DNA from: Rhinopithecus roxellana
Lineage: Eukaryota > Chordata > Mammalia > Primates > Cercopithecidae
DNA length: 64,000 bases
Assembly: GCF_007565055.1 (NCBI RefSeq)
Contig: NC_044568.1
Span: forward strand, 21,630,620-21,694,619
Direction of reading: 5' to 3'
The translations under genes and the position numbers were made by a program. The notes under the pieces were generated by a model. That model saw only the letters and a list, made by a program, of their open reading frames with translations, did no database searches and was not told the origin of the DNA. Below, piece by piece: positions 10,686 to 20,251 of the stretch. Each line of letters opens with the position of its first letter. Within the stretch, counting starts at the first letter, position 1.

Positions 10686-10972
10686 TTTTTTGAGACAGAG
10701 TTTCGCTCTTGTTGCACAGGCTGGAATGCAATGGTTCAATCTCGACTCACTGTAAACTCCACCTCCAGATTCAAGCAGTTGTCCTGCCTCAGCCTCCCAA
10801 ATAGCGGGGACTACAAGCTCATGCCACAATGACTAGCTAATTTTTTATTAGTAGCAGAGATGGGGTTTCACCATGTTGCTCAGGCTGGTCTCAAACTCTT
10901 GACCTCAGGGAATCCACTCACCTCGGCCTCCCAAAGTGCTGGGATTTCAGGTGTGAGCCACTGTGTGAAGCC
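10686..10972 (-). mobile_element. Full-length Alu, antisense
   Basis: 'tgagacagagtttcgctctt', 'gcctcagcctcccaaatag', 'gagatggggtttcaccatg', 'cctcggcctcccaaagtgct' and 'gtgtgagccactgtg' are antisense Alu blocks. It is diverged, so AluJ or old AluS. A near-perfect target-site duplication flanks it (10624-10638 and 10973-10987, sharing 'agaatatat'). Confidence 0.97.
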
Positions 10973-10987
10973 AAAATTAGAATATAT

Positions 10988-11553
10988 TTTCAGAAGCTGT
11001 ATTGGAAGAAGAATCTGATGTATTCAGGAGCCTTCTGTGATTCTTTTATCAGAAAAAAATCAATGCACAAATATAAAATTAATATTTGGAAAGCAGGAAT
11101 AAAGACTCAGAGTTCAAGGCTAAGTTCAGCTTCTAAGATTAGAGAATAATCTATACAATATCAGTATAAAAGTCATAGAATTGAATGTGATGCCAGGATG
11201 CAACTCCAGGAAGAGATAAGAAAACACTAGTCGTGATTACGAATTTCAGAGTCCAAGATTATTGGCTTTAGAAGGATGAAAACCATAATTTCTTTTAGAT
11301 TTATGAAACCATTTTAGTTGCTCCTTAAAAATACAAGCCAACAAATTTAAAAATAATAATAAAATGATATATCTCTAAATAGTTTCAAGAACCGTCGCAT
11401 CAGCCACAGCATTTTTCTTGTATTTCAGCTTGTTCTCCACGATGACTAAGCATGGCATAGATTTAAAATACAATGAGACTAATTTTTATTTTTAAGCAAG
11501 ATATGAATTTTCAATGAAAATCAGTGATTTCCTTTTTTGAGCCATTGATCCTT
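10988..11553. other. Non-coding, nothing recognised
   Basis: AT-rich DNA between an Alu and an L1; no repeat I can name. Confidence 0.5.
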
Positions 11554-11563
11554 CCTTTGTGAC
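11554..11563. repeat. Target-site duplication of L1 no. 1, left copy
   Basis: 'cctttgtgac' lies just before the T-run and recurs at 14395-14404 just after the far end of the inverted segment. Together the copies define the whole L1 as one insertion. Confidence 0.9.
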
Positions 11564-12341
11564 TTTTTTTTTTTTTTTTTTAATTATACTTTAAGTTCTG
11601 GGATACATGTGCAGAACATGCAGGCTTGTTACATAGGTATACATGTGCCATGGCAATTTGCCACACTCATCAACCCATCATCTACATTAGGTATTTCCCT
11701 TAATGCTATCCCTCTCCTAGTCCCCAACCTCCTGACAAGCCCTGGTGTGTGATGCTCCCCTCCTTGTGTCCATGTGTTCTCAATGTTCAAATCCTACTTA
11801 TGAGTGAGAACATGCGGTGTTTGATTTTCTGTTCTGTGTTAGTTTGCTTAGAATGATGGTTTGCACCTTCATCCATTCCCTGCAAAGGAAATGAACTCAT
11901 TCCTTTTTATGTCTGCACAGTATTCCATGATTTATATGCGCCACCTTTTCTTTATCCAGTCTATCATCAATGGGCATTTGGGTTGGTTCCAAGTCTTTGC
12001 TGTTGTGAACAGTGCTGCAATAAACATACATGTGCATGTGTCTTTATAGTAGAATGATTTATAATCCTTTGGGTATATACCCAGTAATGAAATTGCTAGT
12101 TCTGGTTCTAGATCTTTGAGGAATCACCACACTGTTGTCCACAATGGTTGAACTAATTTATGCTCCCACCAATAATGTAAAAGCATTCCATTTCTCCACA
12201 TCCTCTCCAGCAACTATTGTTTCCTGACTTTTTAATGATCACCATTCCACCTGGTGTGAGATGGTATCTGATGGTAGTTTTGATTTGCATTTCTCTAATG
12301 ACCAATGATGATGATCTTTTTTTCATATGTTTGCTGGCCAC

Positions 12342-12988
12342 TTAAATGTCGTCTTTTGAGAAGTGTCTGTTCATATCCTTCACCCACTTTTTGATGGGGT
12401 TGCTTTTTTTTTTCTTGTAAATTTGTTTAAGTTCTTTGTAGATTCTGGATATTAGTCCTTTGTCAGATGGATAAATTGCAAAAATTTTCTCCCATTCTGT
12501 AGGTTGCCTGTTCACTCTGATGATAGTTTGTTTTTCTATGCAGAAGCTCTTTGGTTTAACTAGATTCCATTTGTCAATTTTGGCTTTTGCTGCCATTGCT
12601 TCTGATGTTTTAGTCATGAAGTCTTTGTCCATGCCTATGTCCTGAAGGGTATTGCTTAGGTTTTCTTCTAGGGTTTTTATGGTTTTAGGTCTTATGTTTA
12701 AGTCTTTAATCCATCTTGAGTTGATTTTTGTGTAAGGTGTAAGGAAGGGGTTCAGTTTCAGTTTTCTACATATGGCAAGCCAGTTTCCCAATGCCATTTA
12801 TTAAATAGGGAATCCATTACCCATTGCTTGTTTGTGTCAGATTTGTCAAAGATCAGATGGTTGTAGATGTGTGGTATTATTTCTGAGGCCTCTGTTCTGT
12901 TCCATTGGTCTATATATCTGTTTTGGTACCAGTACCATGTTGTTTTGGTTACTGTATCCTTGTGGTATAGTTTGAAGTCAGGTAGCAT
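12342..12988 (-). pseudogene. L1 ORF2p C-terminal fragments
   Basis: Two overlapping minus-strand frames (12342-12797 and 12758-12988) read as the C-terminal third of L1 ORF2p. Features include 'KLNPFLTPYTKINSRWIKDL', 'NTLQDIGMDKDFMTKT' and 'DKWNLVKPKSFC' downstream of the reverse-transcriptase core. The frames are offset, so a frameshift separates them. No endonuclease or catalytic RT motif lies on this strand. Confidence 0.9.
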
Positions 12989-13038
12989 GATGCCTTCAAC
13001 TTTGTTCTTTTTGCTTAGGATTATCTTGGCTATACGGG

Positions 13039-13039
<1 letters not shown>

Positions 13040-13076
<37 letters not shown>
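13040..13076. repeat. 37-nt poly-T homopolymer inside L1 no. 1
   Basis: A pure T run sits where L1 normally has a short T-rich patch (antisense of an A-rich spot in ORF2). It disrupts the ORF2 frame. The comparable spot in L1 no. 2 (about 46541) has only six T. Confidence 0.97.
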
Positions 13077-13079
<3 letters not shown>

Positions 13080-13353
13080 TCAATATGATATTTAAAGTAG
13101 TTTTGTCTAATTCTGTGAAGAAAGTCAATGGTAGCTTGATGGGGATAGCATTGAATCTATAAATTACATTAGGCAGTATGGCCATTTTCACAATATTGAT
13201 TCTTCCTATTCATGAGCATGGAGCGCTTCGTTTTATTTTGTTTTGTTTCCATTTGTTTGTGTCCTCTCTTATTTCCTTGAGCAGTGGTGTGTAGTTCTCC
13301 TTGAAGAAGTCCTTCACATCCCTTGTAATGTATATTTTATTCTCTTTGTAGCA

Positions 13354-14394
13354 ATGAGAACAAAGACACAACATACCAGCATCTCCAGGACACAGCTAAA
13401 GCAGTGTTTAGAGGGAAATTTATAGCACTAAATGCTTACAGGAGAAAGCAGGAAAGATCTAAAATTGACACCCTAACATCACAATTAAAAGAACTAGCGA
13501 AGCAAGAGCAAACAGATTCAAAAACTATCAGGAGACAAAAAACAACTAAGATCAGAGCAGAACTGAAGGAGATAGACAGAAAACCCTTCAAAAAATCAAT
13601 GAAACCATGAGCTGTTTTTTGAAAAGATTAAAATAGATAGATAGACTGTTAGCAAGACTAATAAAGAAGAAAAGAGAGAAGAATCAAATAGATGCAATAA
13701 AAAGTGATAAATAGGATATCATCACCGACCCCACAGAAATACAAACTACCATCAGAGAATACTATAAACACCTCTATGCAAATGAACTAGAAAATCTAAA
13801 AGACATGGATAAATTCCTGGACACATATACCCTCCCAAGACTAAACCAGGAAGAAGTTGAATCTCTGATTAGACCAGTAACAAGTTCTGAAATTGAGGCA
13901 GTAATTAGTAACCTACCAACCAAAAAAAGCCCAGGACCAGACGAATTCACAGCTGAATTCTACCAGAGGTACAAACAGAAGCTGGTACTATTCTTTCAGA
14001 AACTATTTCAAACAATAAGAGGGACTCCCCACTAACTCATTTTATGAAGCCAGCATCATCCTGATACCAAAACCTGGCAGAGACACAACAACAAAAAAGA
14101 AAATTTCAGGCCAATATCCCTGATGAACATCGATGGGAAAATCCTCAATAAAATACCGGCAAACTGAATACAGCAGCACATCAAAAATCTTATCTACCAC
14201 AATCAAGTTGGCTTCATCCCTGGGATGCAAGGCTGGTTCAACATATGCAAATCAATGAACACAATCCATCACATAAACAGAACCAATGAAAAAAAGCACA
14301 TGGGCATCTCAATAGGTGCAGAAAAGGCTTTTGATAAAATTCAACCCCTCTTCATGCTATAAACTCTCAATAAACTAGGTGTTGATGGAATGTA
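13354..14394 (+). mobile_element. L1PA-like element no. 1, inverted 5' segment
   Basis: From 'gagaacaaagacacaacata' at 13354 the sequence is L1 ORF2 in sense orientation. It runs through the linker between endonuclease and reverse transcriptase and into the RT fingers, ending near 'ggtgttgatggaatgta' (14379-14394). It is opposite to the 3' segment on its left. Between the two segments about half a kilobase of ORF2 is missing, including the region of the catalytic FADD motif. Confidence 0.95.
13404..14035 (+). pseudogene. L1 ORF2p N-terminal RT region, broken
   Basis: Two + strand frames (13404-13610 and 13805-14035) read as ORF2p: 'RGKFIALNAYRRKQERSKID' and later 'SPGPDEFTAEFYQRYKQ', the latter a conserved early RT motif. 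Stops and frameshifts lie between them and the catalytic aspartates are absent, so no functional enzyme is possible. Confidence 0.9.
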
Positions 14395-14404
14395 CCTTTG
14401 TGAC
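14395..14404. repeat. Target-site duplication of L1 no. 1, right copy
   Basis: Second copy of 'cctttgtgac', directly after the inverted 5' end of the L1. Confidence 0.9.
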
Positions 14405-14650
14405 CTTTAAAATAGTACTCCCATTTCCCTTGCTCAAATGGTGGGGTTAGGGGAAGATTAGGGAGTTCGAGAAGAAAATGTGAAACTCTGTAGACCTATT
14501 CCACAGGAAAGCAACCAAAATTTGTAAACACTAAAATCATATAATACAAAGAAAAAAACACAATACTTAAATTCATAAGGATATATAGCACATAAAGTAA
14601 CTTAAAAAGATTTTTTAATAAAAAATACTGAATCCTCATATGAACAGGAA

Positions 14651-16170
14651 AAGTCTCCAGAACTTGAGCCATGACCCATTTTCTGACCCCTCAGCTCAGT
14701 GGGACAGAAGTGCCTCTACTGGCAGGTGTGGAAAAGAAGGCAGATTGTATTCTTCCCCCAGGCTACCAGGTCTATGATATTTTCCAGAGGGAAACAGGAC
14801 ACCAGCTTTCTTGTCTCTACCAGCTCCATGCTGCAGAGGCTAAATTCCCTGAATATAGTCAAGAGGCTGTGCACTTCCTTATTCCACCCAGCTCTCACTT
14901 ATAGGGCAGAGGCTCTATGCCAGATGTAACAGTCCACGAATAAATACAAGGGTCCTTGATTGCTCTCAGCATAGCAATCACATAGAGTGAAGTTTCCACA
15001 GTGGGAAAAGCATGTTGAAAATACTAGAGGCTCCTGCCCATAGATCTGCTCAAAGAGCTGGAGGATGAGAGCTGTATGACTGGGAAAGTAGTGGGCCCTT
15101 GTCCCTACTTCAACTGAAGAGCATGTTCTTAGATACTTTGCCCAGGCAGAAAGGCAGGCCCTTAAGATGCAGAGCTCTAAAACTCCCCTCAAATGAATTG
15201 AAATTAGTTGGAACAGAATGCAAAGAAGTTCAAGCCAATGAGCATTTCACAAACAATGGATATTTTGGTGGTAAGAAATTCAGAGGAGACTGGTAGTTCC
15301 ATAAGAAAAACAAGCTAAGTCATTTGCCAGAGGTTTTTCAGAGAGTCAGAGAAAAGGGCAGCTAAGACGATCTCTCCTGAAGTCATAACAGTTCTCAAAG
15401 AATGGCTTCAAAGTCAACTCCTGCAAAGAGGACCTATTTTATTGCAATTTGTATCCCTGGAAATTGTCAAAAGTAATAGCACAATCAGCTAGTAATTTAT
15501 GGAGCTGATTAACTGGATATGATACGAACCCAACCAAGGCAAACAGCTTAACCACTAAATTAGGGGAAAAAAACAAACAAAGAAAGACCTGACAAAACTG
15601 TTGGCATCCAAGGCTGACTGTGGACATGCCCAAGTGTATATACTGGAAAAAGTGACATTAGATGCAAACTCTGGGAGAAATAGACCAGGGTATTCAATAG
15701 CACAGTTAAGTCACTAAAATAATAAACAAATAAACAACTGCAGTAATAATCCATGTTGGATGGGATTCAGTGTCCAGAGTTGCTACATTATGTTACCTAA
15801 ATATTAGGAAAATAAAACTATGTGACATGCAAATAAACAGAAAAGCGTTCTCCATATACTGGAAAATAAGCTGCCCAAATACTAGACTTAACAGACAAAA
15901 ATTTCAAAGAAGCCAACATAAATTAAATGAAAGAATTAAATGAACTCATGCTTAAAGAAGTAAAGGAAGGTAGAATGACAATATCCCAACAGAAAGGAAA
16001 TACGAATTCAAAGTTAGAAATTACAGAAAAGAACCAAATGGAAATTCTGGAATTGAAAAGTAAAGTAACTGAAATGGACTGAACTTGAATAAAATAATTA
16101 ATCTTGGAGCTCAAGGGTAGATTTGAATTGTCAGAGGAAAGAATCAGCAAGACCAAAAAGAAGAAAGAAG
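14651..16170 (+). mobile_element. Old L1M element: 5' region and start of ORF1
   Basis: The stretch from about 15,580 ('gaaagacctgacaaaactgt', 'ggacatgcccaagtgt', 'ggattcagtgtccaga') looks like the 5' region of a mammalian-wide L1M. At 15,930-16,150 the A-rich 'gaaccaaatggaaattctgg' and 'attgaaaagtaaagtaact' match the coiled-coil part of ORF1. Frames at 14671-14904 and 14699-14929 lie in the 5' region and are not genes. The left limit is uncertain. Confidence 0.7.
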
Positions 16171-16331
16171 ATAAAGATGTCCACTCTTATTTATATTCTG
16201 TGTTACACTGAAGGTTCTAGCCGGGATAATTAGGCATAAAAAGAAATAAAAGACATTCACATTGGAAAGAAAGAGGTAAAATTATTTCTGTTTTCAAATG
16301 ACATTGTCTTAACTATGGAAACACCTAAGGA

Positions 16332-16374
<43 letters not shown>

Positions 16375-16962
16375 GATAGGGGAAGGACACAATTAGAGGT
16401 AATAAATGAATTCAGTGAGGTAGCAGAATACGAAATAAATATCCAAAAGTCAATTACATTTGAATAAATTATCAATAAGCAATCCAAAATAAAATTAAGG
16501 AATAAAATGCACTTTCAGTAGCACCAAAATTAGTAAAATTCTTAGAATTAAGTTTAACAAAAGAAGTGAAAAACATATTCTGGGAACAACAAAACATTTA
16601 TCAAATAAATTAAAACTTAAATAAATGAAATGACACTTTATGTTCGTCTGTTAGAAGCTATTGTTAAGATAGAAATATTCTCTAAATTGTTGTACATATT
16701 TAATAAAATCCCTATCATAATGCCAGCTGTATTTTTTTCAGAAATTGACAAGCTGCTATTAAGATTCATATGAATTAAAGAATCCAGAATAGTAAAAACA
16801 ACCTTTAAAAAACAAATTTGGAAGACTCACACTTTCCAATTTTTAAACTTACCACAAAGCTACAATAATCAAAACAGCTTAGTACTGTTGTTGAAATAAG
16901 GAAAGATATGTAGTTCAATGAAATAAAATTGAGACCAGAAGTAAACACATCCTTATCTAGTG
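16171..16962 (+). mobile_element. L1M element: ORF2 part after internal deletion
   Basis: At about 16,165 the sequence jumps from ORF1 to the RT region of ORF2 ('ggttctagccgggataatta', then the antique form of 'caaatgacattgtctta'), skipping most of ORF2's 5' half. It continues through 'aatccctatcataatgcc'. A CA repeat (16336-16371) replaces part of the coding region. Confidence 0.85.
16336..16371. repeat. (CA)n microsatellite
   Basis: About 18 uninterrupted CA units inside L1M ORF2 sequence. Confidence 0.97.
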
Positions 16963-17265
16963 TTTTTTTTTTTTTTTTAAATTGAGACGGAGTCTCCCTC
17001 TGTCACACAGGATGGAGTGCAGTGGTGCAATCTCGGCTCACTGCAACCTCTGCTTCCCGGGTTCAAGCAGTTCTCCTGCTTCAGCCTCCTGAGTACCTGG
17101 GATTACAGGTGCTCACCACCACACCCGGCTAATTTTTGTGTTTTTAGTAGAGATGGGGTTTTGCTATGTTAGCCAGGCTGGTCTCAGACTCCTGACCTCA
17201 GGTGATCCGTTTGCCTCAGATTTCCAAAGCGCTGGGACTACAGGCATGAGCCACCGCGCTCAGCC
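16963..17265 (-). mobile_element. AluS-like element, antisense
   Basis: A 16-T run, then 'gagacggagtctccctctgt', 'ctcggctcactgcaacctct', 'tagtagagatggggtttt', ending with 'gagccaccgcgctcagcc'. It is full length and inserted into L1M. A target-site duplication is not obvious. Confidence 0.97.
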
Positions 17266-17832
17266 TGTATTTTTTAAAAGACTCTCAAATTCATACAATA
17301 TGAAAGACTGTCCCTTTGAAGAAATAGTGCTGGCATAATTGAATATTAACATGTGAAAGAATATTTACATCCAAAATGTTGGTTGGGTGCTTTCTATACA
17401 ATACACAGAATTAACTCAAAATTGACCATGGGCCTAAACGTGAGAGCAGTAACTATAAATCACTTAGGAAAAATATAGAAGTAAATCTTTTCTACTTTGG
17501 GTTAAGTAAAGCTGTCTTACACATGACACTGGAAGCAAAACCAATAAAAGAAAAAAAGAGATAAACTTCATTTTAAAAAGTTTGTGTTTCAAGGGATACC
17601 ATCAAACAAGTGAAAGGCAACCCACAGGATGGGATTACAAATGTGCATTGTAAATTAAATACCTGATAAGTCTGGTATGAAATTTTTATTTATAATATAT
17701 AAACTTATTTTTACACCTGAACAATAAAATGACAAGTAACTCAATTTAAAAATTGGCCAAGGATCTGACTAGATATTTCTTCAAAGACAGAATACAAAAG
17801 GCCAATAAAGTCATAAAAAATATGGTCCATAC
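17266..17832 (+). mobile_element. L1M element: ORF2 continued
   Basis: Resumes L1M ORF2 after the Alu ('gaagaaatagtgctggcata', 'acacatgacactggaagcaa', 'caacccacaggatggga', 'gatatttcttcaaagacaga') up to 'ggccaataaagtcataaaa', where the LTR interrupts. Confidence 0.85.
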
Positions 17833-18313
17833 TGTAATAAGAGCTTTTAAAATTGTCTATTTTCAGAAAACAGGCCCAGGCAAGTCCGGACAGCTCCCTT
17901 GCGGACATGACAAATCACATGGTACAGACATCTGGGAAGAGTGACAAGACGCATAGAAGTCAGAGGGGAGGGAGAAAAAGGCCGGGGGCCTAATCCATAA
18001 AAGGAATGAAAGCTTTGCCATTGGGAAATTGAAACTTAAAGTGGGGAAGGGGACAAGATATAACTTTACAAGGGGATAATGAAACTTAGGTGTCCTCCGG
18101 GAAGATCGTAACCCCATAGTTCTCACCCTGTGAGGAACTGGGGGAAGGATTTGCACACTAGGGGATAAATTGCTTGTTGAAACTGCACTGGGTGTGCCTG
18201 CTTGCCAGATGCCCGATCCTGCAAGACGGTCATTAAAGTCTCACTTTTGCTGTTCTTCATGTCTCTAAGTCCATTTTTTGGGTTTGGACAGGTGAGTGTG
18301 TTTCTCACCAACA
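17833..18313 (+). mobile_element. Solo LTR inside L1M, family not assigned
   Basis: An insert of about 480 bp, richer in GC than its surroundings, begins with TG and ends with CA near 'tttctcaccaaca'. It carries an ATTAAA polyadenylation signal at 18232-18237 followed by a T-rich U5-like stretch. On both sides the L1M text is continuous ('ggccaataaagtcat' to 'cattagccgttagg'). It is probably an ERV1-class LTR. Exact ends and target duplication are blurred. Confidence 0.7.
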
Positions 18314-19085
18314 ACATTAGCCGTTAGGAAAATAAAATAAAACACACACACACACACACACACAATGAGGCACTACTTCATATGCATTAGGACTGCTCTA
18401 ACCAAAAAGAAAAGTATTAGTAAGTATTGACAAGAATGTGGAGAAATTGAAACCCCCAAACACTGTTGTGCAAATATAAAATGGTGCACCTACTTTGGAA
18501 AACCATCTGGCAGTTCCTCCAAAGTTTACACACATAGTTATCATGTAACCCAACAGTTCCACTCCTAGGTATATACCCAAGAGATGTGAAAATATATGTT
18601 CACGCAAAAACATATATATTCAAATACTTACCGCAGCATTATTTACAATTGTCAAAAAGTAGAAAATTCCCAAATGCCTTGAATCGATGAATGGATAAAC
18701 AAAACTTGGTATATCCATACAACAGAATGATATTTGACAATTAAAAGGAATTAATTAATGATATATGCCACAACATAGACATATCTTGGAGATAAGAGAA
18801 AGAAGATAGTCACACACAGCCTCCACATATTTTATGATTCAATTTATATAAAATGTTTGGATTAGAAAAATCTATCAAAACAAAAAGTAGACTAATAGTT
18901 GCCTAGGGCTGAGGGTTTCTAGGGTAAATTGACACTGGTCAATAATGGATATGGATTCTTTTAGGGGTAATGAAATGTCATAAAACTGATTGTGGTGATG
19001 CTTGTACAACTCTGTGAATAGACTAAAAACAACTGAATTGTATGATGTAAATGTGTGAATTTTATATGAATTACATCTCATAAAG

Positions 19086-19090
<5 letters not shown>
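18314..19090 (+). mobile_element. L1M element: ORF2 end and 3' UTR
   Basis: 'ggagaaattgaaaccccc', 'tatacccaagagatgtgaaa', 'gaatgatatttgacaatta', then the 3' UTR block 'aaaactgattgtggtgatgc' and 'ttgtacaactctgtgaatag' are typical of L1MC/ME 3' ends. A short CA run sits at 18341-18364. The last bases of the element resume after the Alu at 19437. Confidence 0.85.

Positions 19091-19140
<50 letters not shown>
19091..19140. repeat. (TG)n microsatellite in an Alu tail
   Basis: About 22 TG units lie between a left target-site duplication ('taaagatact', 19081-19090) and the Alu body. The A-tail of this antisense Alu has thus become a CA repeat. Confidence 0.95.
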
Positions 19141-19426
19141 TTTGAGACGGAGTCTCTCTCTGCCGCCTAGGCTGGAGTGCAGTGACGTGACCTCGGCTCA
19201 CTGCAAGCTCCGCCTCCCGGGTTCACGCCATTCTCCCGCTTCAGCTTCCCGAATAGCTGGGCCTACAGGCCCCCGCCACCACGCCTGGCTAATTTTTTTT
19301 AATTTTTAGTAGAGACGGGGTTTCACCGTGTTAGCCAGAATGACCTTGATCTCCTGACCTCGTAATCCACCCGCCTCGGCCTCCCAAAGTGCTGGGATTA
19401 CAGGCGTGAGCCACCGTGCCCAACCC
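19141..19426 (-). mobile_element. AluY-like element, antisense
   Basis: 'gagacggagtctctctctg', 'actgcaagctccgcctcccg', 'gtagagacggggtttcaccg', 'gatctcctgacctcgtaatc' and 'gattacaggcgtgagccacc' favour an AluY-type copy and low divergence. The right target-site duplication 'taaagatact' is at 19427-19436. Confidence 0.95.
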
Positions 19427-19436
19427 TAAAGATACT

Positions 19437-20140
19437 ATGTTTTTAAAAGCTATGTATAACAACTTTTCAGAGACTATTATATTTGTCTAAAAATTATGAA
19501 GATAGAAAAACATAAGCACTTAACACTAAGGCAAAGGCATATCTTGATTAAGGTTTATTAAGCTTATACATTACATTTCTGGCCATTTTGTTTTCTCTGA
19601 TTCTTTACCTTAACTTGATTGACTGGTTTTCTTGCAAAAGGAATATTAGAAACATTAAATTAGAAGCAAGAGACTATGACATTAATGAGACAGAAATGGA
19701 AGTTACACAAATAACAGTAAGAATGTAACTACAAAAGAATATATAAATAAATAATGTAATTAGGGGTCATTTTTCTACAGAGCAAGTAACTGGCCACTCT
19801 TCAGCAATTGATATCTATAAAGAAGGTCACAATAATCAATGGTTTTAACTTAAATTTACAATTTATATTTAGTAATGCAGGAAGTACATAGGGGTTTCAA
19901 AACGATTTAAAGCCAAAATGACTGATTTAAACAAATTTAGATTTCAAAGTTGGATATATCAGCTATCTATATTATATATTTTATAAAACAATACATTTCC
20001 ACTTATTTCAAAGAAGGTATCATTGTTTAATATTTCCTTATGTTTAATATAAAGACATCAAGTAGAAATGTCCCTCTTACACCATGAATATGTTTCTTAT
20101 AAAGACGTAAACTCTGTGTTTATGTCCTCGTGTGTGTGCA
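19437..20140. other. Non-coding; L1M end then unassigned
   Basis: The first few bases complete the L1M 3' end; the rest is AT-rich with no nameable repeat. Confidence 0.5.
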
Positions 20141-20251
20141 TCTATGTGTGTGCAAATTTGATATCTGCAAATTTGATAGGTGCAGAAGAACCCTATCTAT
20201 GTGTGTGCAAATTTGATATCTGCAAATTTGATAGGTGCAGAAGAACCCTAT
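20141..20251. repeat. Perfect 55-bp tandem duplication with nested 15-bp repeat
   Basis: Two identical 55-bp units (20141-20195 and 20196-20250, match running on one base) start 'tctatgtgtgtgcaaattt' and end 'gcagaagaaccc'. Within each unit 'gcaaatttgata' itself occurs twice, 15 bp apart. No mismatch separates the two copies. The unit length is not a multiple of three. Confidence 0.98.

Larger units (their letters stand above)
11564..13353 (-). mobile_element. L1PA-like element no. 1, 3' segment (ORF2 C-terminal part plus 3' UTR)
   Basis: Starts on the + strand with 18 T (A-tail). Antisense L1 3' UTR blocks follow ('actttaagttctgggataca', 'acatgtgccatgg', 'ctacattaggtatttc'), then ORF2 antisense to 'tttattctctttgtagcaat' at 13334-13353. 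At that point it switches orientation. The primate L1 type is indicated by the 3' UTR, though many differences from young L1 make it one of the older L1PA/L1PB groups. A 37-T run interrupts it at 13040-13076. Confidence 0.95.

Noticed and set aside
14671..15192. Overlapping ORFs of 60-97 codons on both strands, considered as a possible gene
   Set aside because: They lie in the 5' region of an L1M element and overlap in several frames without any consistent protein signature.
18875..19201. 108-codon minus ORF with a Thr/His repeat
   Set aside because: Composite of L1M 3' end, CA repeat and Alu; not a gene.
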